Assembly: GCA_900088475.1 (NCBI GenBank)
Contig: FLMG01003067.1
Location: 799-12,873 of the forward strand
Source: Hyphochytrium catenoides
Taxonomy: Eukaryota > Sar > Hyphochytriomycetes > Hyphochytriales > Hyphochytriaceae
Direction: 5' to 3'
Length of the DNA stretch: 12,075 nt
The position numbers and the translations under genes were made by a program. Under the pieces are notes generated by a model. It saw only the letters and a list, made by a program, of their open reading frames with translations, made no database searches and was not told where the DNA came from. Shown in pieces: positions 7,965 to 12,075 of the stretch. How positions within the stretch are numbered: the stretch's first letter is position 1; the number at the start of each line of letters is the position of its first letter.

Positions 7965-8707
7965 TGCCTTCCTCCCTTGACCTTTGGGCCATCCTCTCAC
8001 TCCTCCTCCAGTACCATTTCCATCCTATATAATAAGCCATTTCATGGACCGAATTCCTCACTAGCAGTTCATAGATTCCATATAGCTATGTTGAATCTCT
8101 AAGAGGCGCGGCCCCTCGACGTGGTAGGTCGACGACCTTCCCCTAGGATAACTTACATCCAGGAGACTGCTCTGGCCCCGGGAGGGAAAGGGGACTCACC
8201 TCTTTCTTGGAACAAGCCCTTTGCATAACACAACAAAACGTTTCGGAGACAGAGAGCCACAGAGATATAAACTACTCTGAGCATAAGCGTCAGGAGTGGG
8301 AGAAAGAGTGAGGGAGAGAGAACGCCAGGGCCGAAGACGAAAGGACATTCTCACCTACGCCTGACACTGGTCACTCGGGCGACCGACATGTCTGCGTAGA
8401 GATCATCAGATGTGAGCCTTCCTGAGGTGAGACAGAGAGGGGAAAGGGAGAAAGAAGAGAGAAAGGAAGAGAGAAAGAAGAAGTCCGTCCGCGCTCGTCA
8501 GAAGGAGCTACATCTGCCAAGCTCCGTCCTGGTTATTAGCTCGTGCTTTCGCACAGCGGAGTGGCAAGCTCACAGCCGTTCAAAGACGACACCAGGAGTT
8601 CCGGAGCAAAAGTCTTTTTCATAGCTTCACCAGCTAGTGAAGACTTGTTCCTTCTTTAAGTGCGCCCGAAAGCGCTAGCTGCTCGTCGAGCAGCAGAGGG
8701 TCAAGCC
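7965..8707. other. Upstream region of the PH-domain gene
   Basis: No exon is supported in this 743 bp. It contains a TATATAATAA motif at about 8026-8035, a GC-rich patch with GGTCG-A-CGACC inverted symmetry at 8127-8137, and a pure-purine run at 8434-8483. The TATA-like motif lies about 680 bp before the PH-gene ATG, so it would imply a long or spliced 5' UTR. The open frame over 8412-8624 is driven by the purine tract and shows no domain. Confidence 0.5.
8434..8483 (+). repeat. Homopurine (GA-rich) tract
   Basis: Fifty consecutive purines (mixed G and A, GAAAGA-type units) lie about 225-275 bp before the PH-gene ATG. Such tracts can be promoter elements or form triplex DNA; only the composition is seen here. 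Confidence 0.85.
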
Positions 8708-11700
8708 ATGGAGGGCAACATTTCCAAGCCCGCTATGGAGGGCTACCTCACCAAGCAGGGGCACAAGATCCCAAACATGTACATCCCTCTCTCTTTCACG
8801 CTGCTTTTTGTTATTCTTCTAGATGCACCGGCCTCCTGCTTGCCGGCCTTTGCTTTACATATCGTTAACGTCTCCGTCTGTGTGCTCTCGAATGAGTCCT
8901 TGTCAAACACTTCCGGTTGAGACCTGTCTTGTTCACTAACTTTCTGCCCTTGCCTTGCATAGGAAAAAGCGATACTTCGTACTGTCCGGCAAGACTTTGT
9001 CCTACTATAAAGAGAAACGGCACTACGACGACCATCAGCACCCCATCGACGCGGTAGAGGTGACAGAGGTGAAGGACTGGTCAGGAAGCAACGCAATGGG
9101 AAAGAGAATACCATTTGGCTTTACTATTGAGACGATGAAGTTGAAGACCTTTAACTGCGGCGCAGCTTCAGAGAAAGAGAAGAAAAAATGGATGATGGTC
9201 CTCCAAGACGCCCTAGATGCTCCTGTTCTCATAAAGGCAGAAGAAGAGGTCAGAGCAGGGGCTCGCAGATCTTTCCTTGTCCCTTACGACGTTGTGCCAC
9301 TCTTGTCCACCTGTTCTTCACCGACTGCCCTTCACTTTCCACCTTTTTAACCTCGCTCTCTCTTCTTGCTCGTTCTTCTTCCGTCTTCATCTCTGAGGCG
9401 ACTATGTATATGTATCAATGTCACCTCTCTCCCTCCTATGTCCTTGCTTTTGGCTGTCTTCTCCGGCTGGTTCCTTTACTCTCACGTTCTCCTTCTGCTT
9501 AGCCTCTCTGTCCTCCTAACAGTCTGATGCTATGTGTACGTTATTGGTCAATTACCTGATAACTTGCAATAGGAAGAACGCATCAAGGAGGACAAGAAGC
9601 TTTCAGTGCGCAAGGAGTCCATAGAAGAGAACGTGATCAAGCTTAAGGAAGAAAGAGAAAAGACGGCTGAGATGCTTAAGCGGAAGGAGCAGGAGCTCGA
9701 AGAGGCCAGGCAGAGGGCACAGAAGGTCCATTATGCACATCCTTAAGTCACACCGTTCTCTTCTCACGTTATCTCTTCCATCCTTCTGGCTGGCAGATAT
9801 TAGGCAACCTTTGCTTCTCGACCACTTTGCTGTCTGCTTTTGGCCTAATCAATCACACTACGGCTGCATGCTGTCTATGCCCACTTGTACCACGTTCCTG
9901 TTCTCCACTGCCTGTCATCCACCTTCAGTTTCCTCGTCCTTACTTGCGTCGACCATGATTCTTTCCCCTTATGTACTCGTACTCTCTTGCGCCAAATCCC
10001 ACTGCTTTCCTTGTAGACCGAGGAGGAAGCTAAAGTTTGGGAACGCCGCTACTCAGAAATTGCAGAAGAGGCTCAAAGAACCTCTGATCTTCTTGCAGAG
10101 GTTGCTGCAGCTGTTAGGGACAAGGAGACAGCAATAGAAGAGGAAAAAGAAAGAATAGAAGAACAAATGAGAAAGAGGGCATCGAGGAAGAGAGACGAAG
10201 AAGGCGGTGACGGGGAGGACGATTCAGAAGAGGAAGAGGCAGAAGTGACCGAGACAGAGTTCATGAGAAAGGAGCGAAAGAAGCTGAAAACGCTTCAGCA
10301 AGAGATGGAAGAGCTTGCCAGGAAGAACGAGGAAAAGCAGAAGGCTGCGAACGCCCTGCGAGAGGAGTGTGATGTAAGTCTACACTTCCTCTTTCTTTCT
10401 CAACTCTATTTCAAAGCGTTTGCTGGCTTCTACGTCGTTTTTATCCGTCTACCATCTCACCCTGATCTCATCCGGGCCCTTTCTGGGGGCATTCTTCATC
10501 ATTCAGAGAGTCCGGTCATCTTATCAAGAGAGAGTCCGCAGTCTATCGGACGTGGAGATGGATTTGAAGAGAACCAGAGCCCGGTAATGCCTCTCTCGTG
10601 TTGTGCTATCTTACTCGGTTTCTTCTGCTTGGTTCTCCACTTATGAGCTTACCTCTTGTTTCTCTCACAATCTACTTCCGTCGTCTCAGCTTGGTTCTCA
10701 TAGTTGAGCTCCTCAAAGACCTACTAACATTCCTTGTTCCGTCACCGTAGTTCCGAGTCGCTGGTCAAGGAAGTCGAGGACGCTAAGAAGCAAGCAGAAT
10801 ACGTGAGCTGACACTTCTAATCATCCTTTCATCCTCCTCTTGTCTACGCTTTGGCGATAATACTTCCTCTTCATTCTTACGGTTCTGCTCATCTTCCGCA
10901 CGCTGCATAGAATAGTCAGAGAGCTCTAAACGCTGAGTCTTCGTGTCTGCATCGAAACGTTTACCGCTCGCGCTTTGTACTCGTCCTCCGGCCTTATCAA
11001 TTTAGTGCCTTAGGGTCTAATCCTCTGCCTGCACTGTGCAAAATGGTTGTCCTTCCTTGTTCTTCACTCTTGGTCTGGCCTTTTCGCACGCTGGGGTTAT
11101 TGCAGATGATGCAGGAACTCATTGACGCAGAGACCCGCCGCCTCACGGCAAAGTCAGCAGTGGAGCCTTCCTGCATGGGTTACCTTCTCTTGAAGGAGTC
11201 AGGGGAAGGACCTGCAGCAGGGGTTCTTACTTCGCTAGAGAGAGTTTTTTGCGTGCTTCAACACCGCGTCTTCTCATACTATAAGACTAAGGAGGAGTAT
11301 GAGCTGGGTCAACCTCCCGTGGACGTAGTGCATATCACTGGAGGTAAAAGAACTCTGGACACTAGAGGACAAAACATGAGGGAGATAGGCAAAGGGTTTA
11401 GAATAGTGAGGCTGACAAAGTGAATCTGGATTAAGGGAAAGAGAGAGCGTGTAGACTGGCCAGCACTTACTAGCTCCGATCTGCAGTCCCATACCAAGAA
11501 TCTATGGCAAGCTTCTTTTCTTTCTCACCCTCGACCTTCCCTCTCTTTTCATCCGCACAGTGGAGGACTGGAGTGGAAAGAGTCAGATGCAAATCCTGCC
11601 CAACGCATTCAAGTTCGCGACCATGCAGAGGCGTGTCTTCCGATGTAGTGCCACCTTGGAGGAAGAAAAGACGGAATGGGTAGGAACTCTCTGTGGTACT

Positions 11701-11763
11701 ATTGTCTTAAATGGTATTTTCTCGTGTTCCGAGGTCGCCCTCGCTTTCTCATTTTCTCTCTTT

Positions 11764-11809
<46 letters not shown>

Positions 11810-11851
11810 TTTTCTCTCTCTCTCTCTCTCTCTTGCTCTCTTCCTCTCGTG

Positions 11852-11886
<35 letters not shown>

Positions 11887-12075
11887 CTTCCTTTCTTCCT
11901 CCTTTCTCGGCGAGCCATTGTCTCCTCAGTCTCTTCTCGTTACTGTGGGGCTTTCTCACTGAGTTTTTGCTGAAAGTTTAAGTGCTTCTGCTCTCTATGT
12001 GACCTTTTTGGTTTACCACCTTGCAATCCGAAGATGAGTGCAATGGCCAAGGCAACTACCACGGCTCCCTCTTCT
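8708..12075 (+). CDS. PH domain - coiled coil - PH domain protein, 3' end missing
   Basis: Exons: 8708-8778, 8963-9248, 9573-9725, 10017-10373, 10507-10583, 10751-10802, 11106-11343, 11561-11679, and 12034 to the window end. Introns are 133-354 bp and GT..AG, giving at least 465 residues. The ATG at 8708 is chosen because an in-frame TAA lies at 8657-8659 with no ATG between. PH1 spans residues 10-108: MEGYLTKQGHK, KKRYFVLSGKTLSYY, VKDWSG, and the near-invariant Trp100 in the final helix. Lys16...Lys25-x-Arg27 fits the phosphoinositide-binding pattern K-xn-K-x-R. Residues 115-345 are Glu/Lys/Arg-rich with heptad-like spacing, broken by an acidic stretch (GGDGEDDSEEEEAEV). PH2 starts at about 356: MGYLLLKE, RVFCVLQHRVFSYYK, VEDWSG, and Trp451. 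It lacks the basic K-x-R in its first hairpin. The role is inferred: a membrane-recruited, probably dimeric adaptor. The last exon junction (12033) is the least certain. Confidence 0.88.
11752..11908 (+). repeat. Long TC microsatellite/polypyrimidine tract in intron 8 of the PH gene
   Basis: Eighty-three uninterrupted pyrimidines (11752-11834) are followed, after a few interruptions, by a further 57 (11852-11908), mostly CT dinucleotides. The tract lies inside the proposed intron 11680-12033 that interrupts PH2 just after its final-helix Trp. The very long Ser/Leu or Arg/Glu open frames here on both strands are artefacts of the repeat. Confidence 0.95.

Noticed and set aside
9733-10010. Plus-strand open frame MHILKSHRSLLTLSLPSFWL and onward
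   Set aside because: It lies in the PH-gene intron 9726-10016 and continues into the next exon out of frame; its hydrophobic look comes from pyrimidine-rich intron sequence.
11560-11981. Long Ser/Leu-rich and Arg/Glu-rich open frames on both strands
   Set aside because: They are produced by the CT microsatellite in an intron; only 11561-11679 on the plus strand is coding, as part of PH2.
1-12075. CRISPR arrays, insertion sequences, phage or bacterial defence systems
   Set aside because: No spaced repeats, transposase or integrase reading was found, and the spliceosomal gene structure shows eukaryotic nuclear DNA.

Overview
This is eukaryotic nuclear DNA from a unicellular, probably photosynthetic or plastid-bearing organism. 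Every substantial gene is broken by GT..AG introns of about 55 to 350 bp, and conserved protein families read cleanly across the junctions. A spliced type II (bacterial-type) enoyl-ACP reductase points to an alga or a relative with plastid ancestry. The sequence alone does not settle the lineage.

Layout, left to right: (1) 1-1296, plus strand, the 3' part of a type I DnaJ/Hsp40 (DNAJA/Ydj1-like) gene with two introns and a CaaX-like C terminus. (2) 1297-2262, no confident gene; it holds a short Ser/Thr/Arg-rich open stretch that could relate to the next gene's N terminus. (3) 2263-3695, plus strand, a seven-exon FabI-type enoyl-ACP reductase with intact Tyr-x6-Lys chemistry. (4) 3696-4082, gap between convergent genes. 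(5) 4083-4553, minus strand, a small unrecognised protein with an RVSF motif and a hydrophobic tail. (6) 4554-5532, divergent upstream region with two heat-shock-element-like repeats near its right end. (7) 5533-7479, plus strand, a roughly ten-exon gene for a signal-peptide protein with a CS (p23/Hsp20-like) domain, a charged C-terminal region and a terminal KTEL. (8) 7658-7964, plus strand, a possible tiny two-exon gene. (9) 7965-8707, upstream region with a TATA-like motif and a pure-purine tract. (10) 8708 to the window end, plus strand, a nine-exon (so far) PH - coiled coil - PH protein whose 3' end is missing.

The genes do not form an operon or pathway. Two of them, the DnaJ co-chaperone and the CS-domain protein, belong to chaperone families, but their predicted compartments differ (cytosol/membrane face versus ER lumen). 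The splice models were built by hand from reading-frame continuity and family resemblance. The weakest joints are the first intron and the Lys-rich segment of the CS-domain gene, and the N terminus of FabI.
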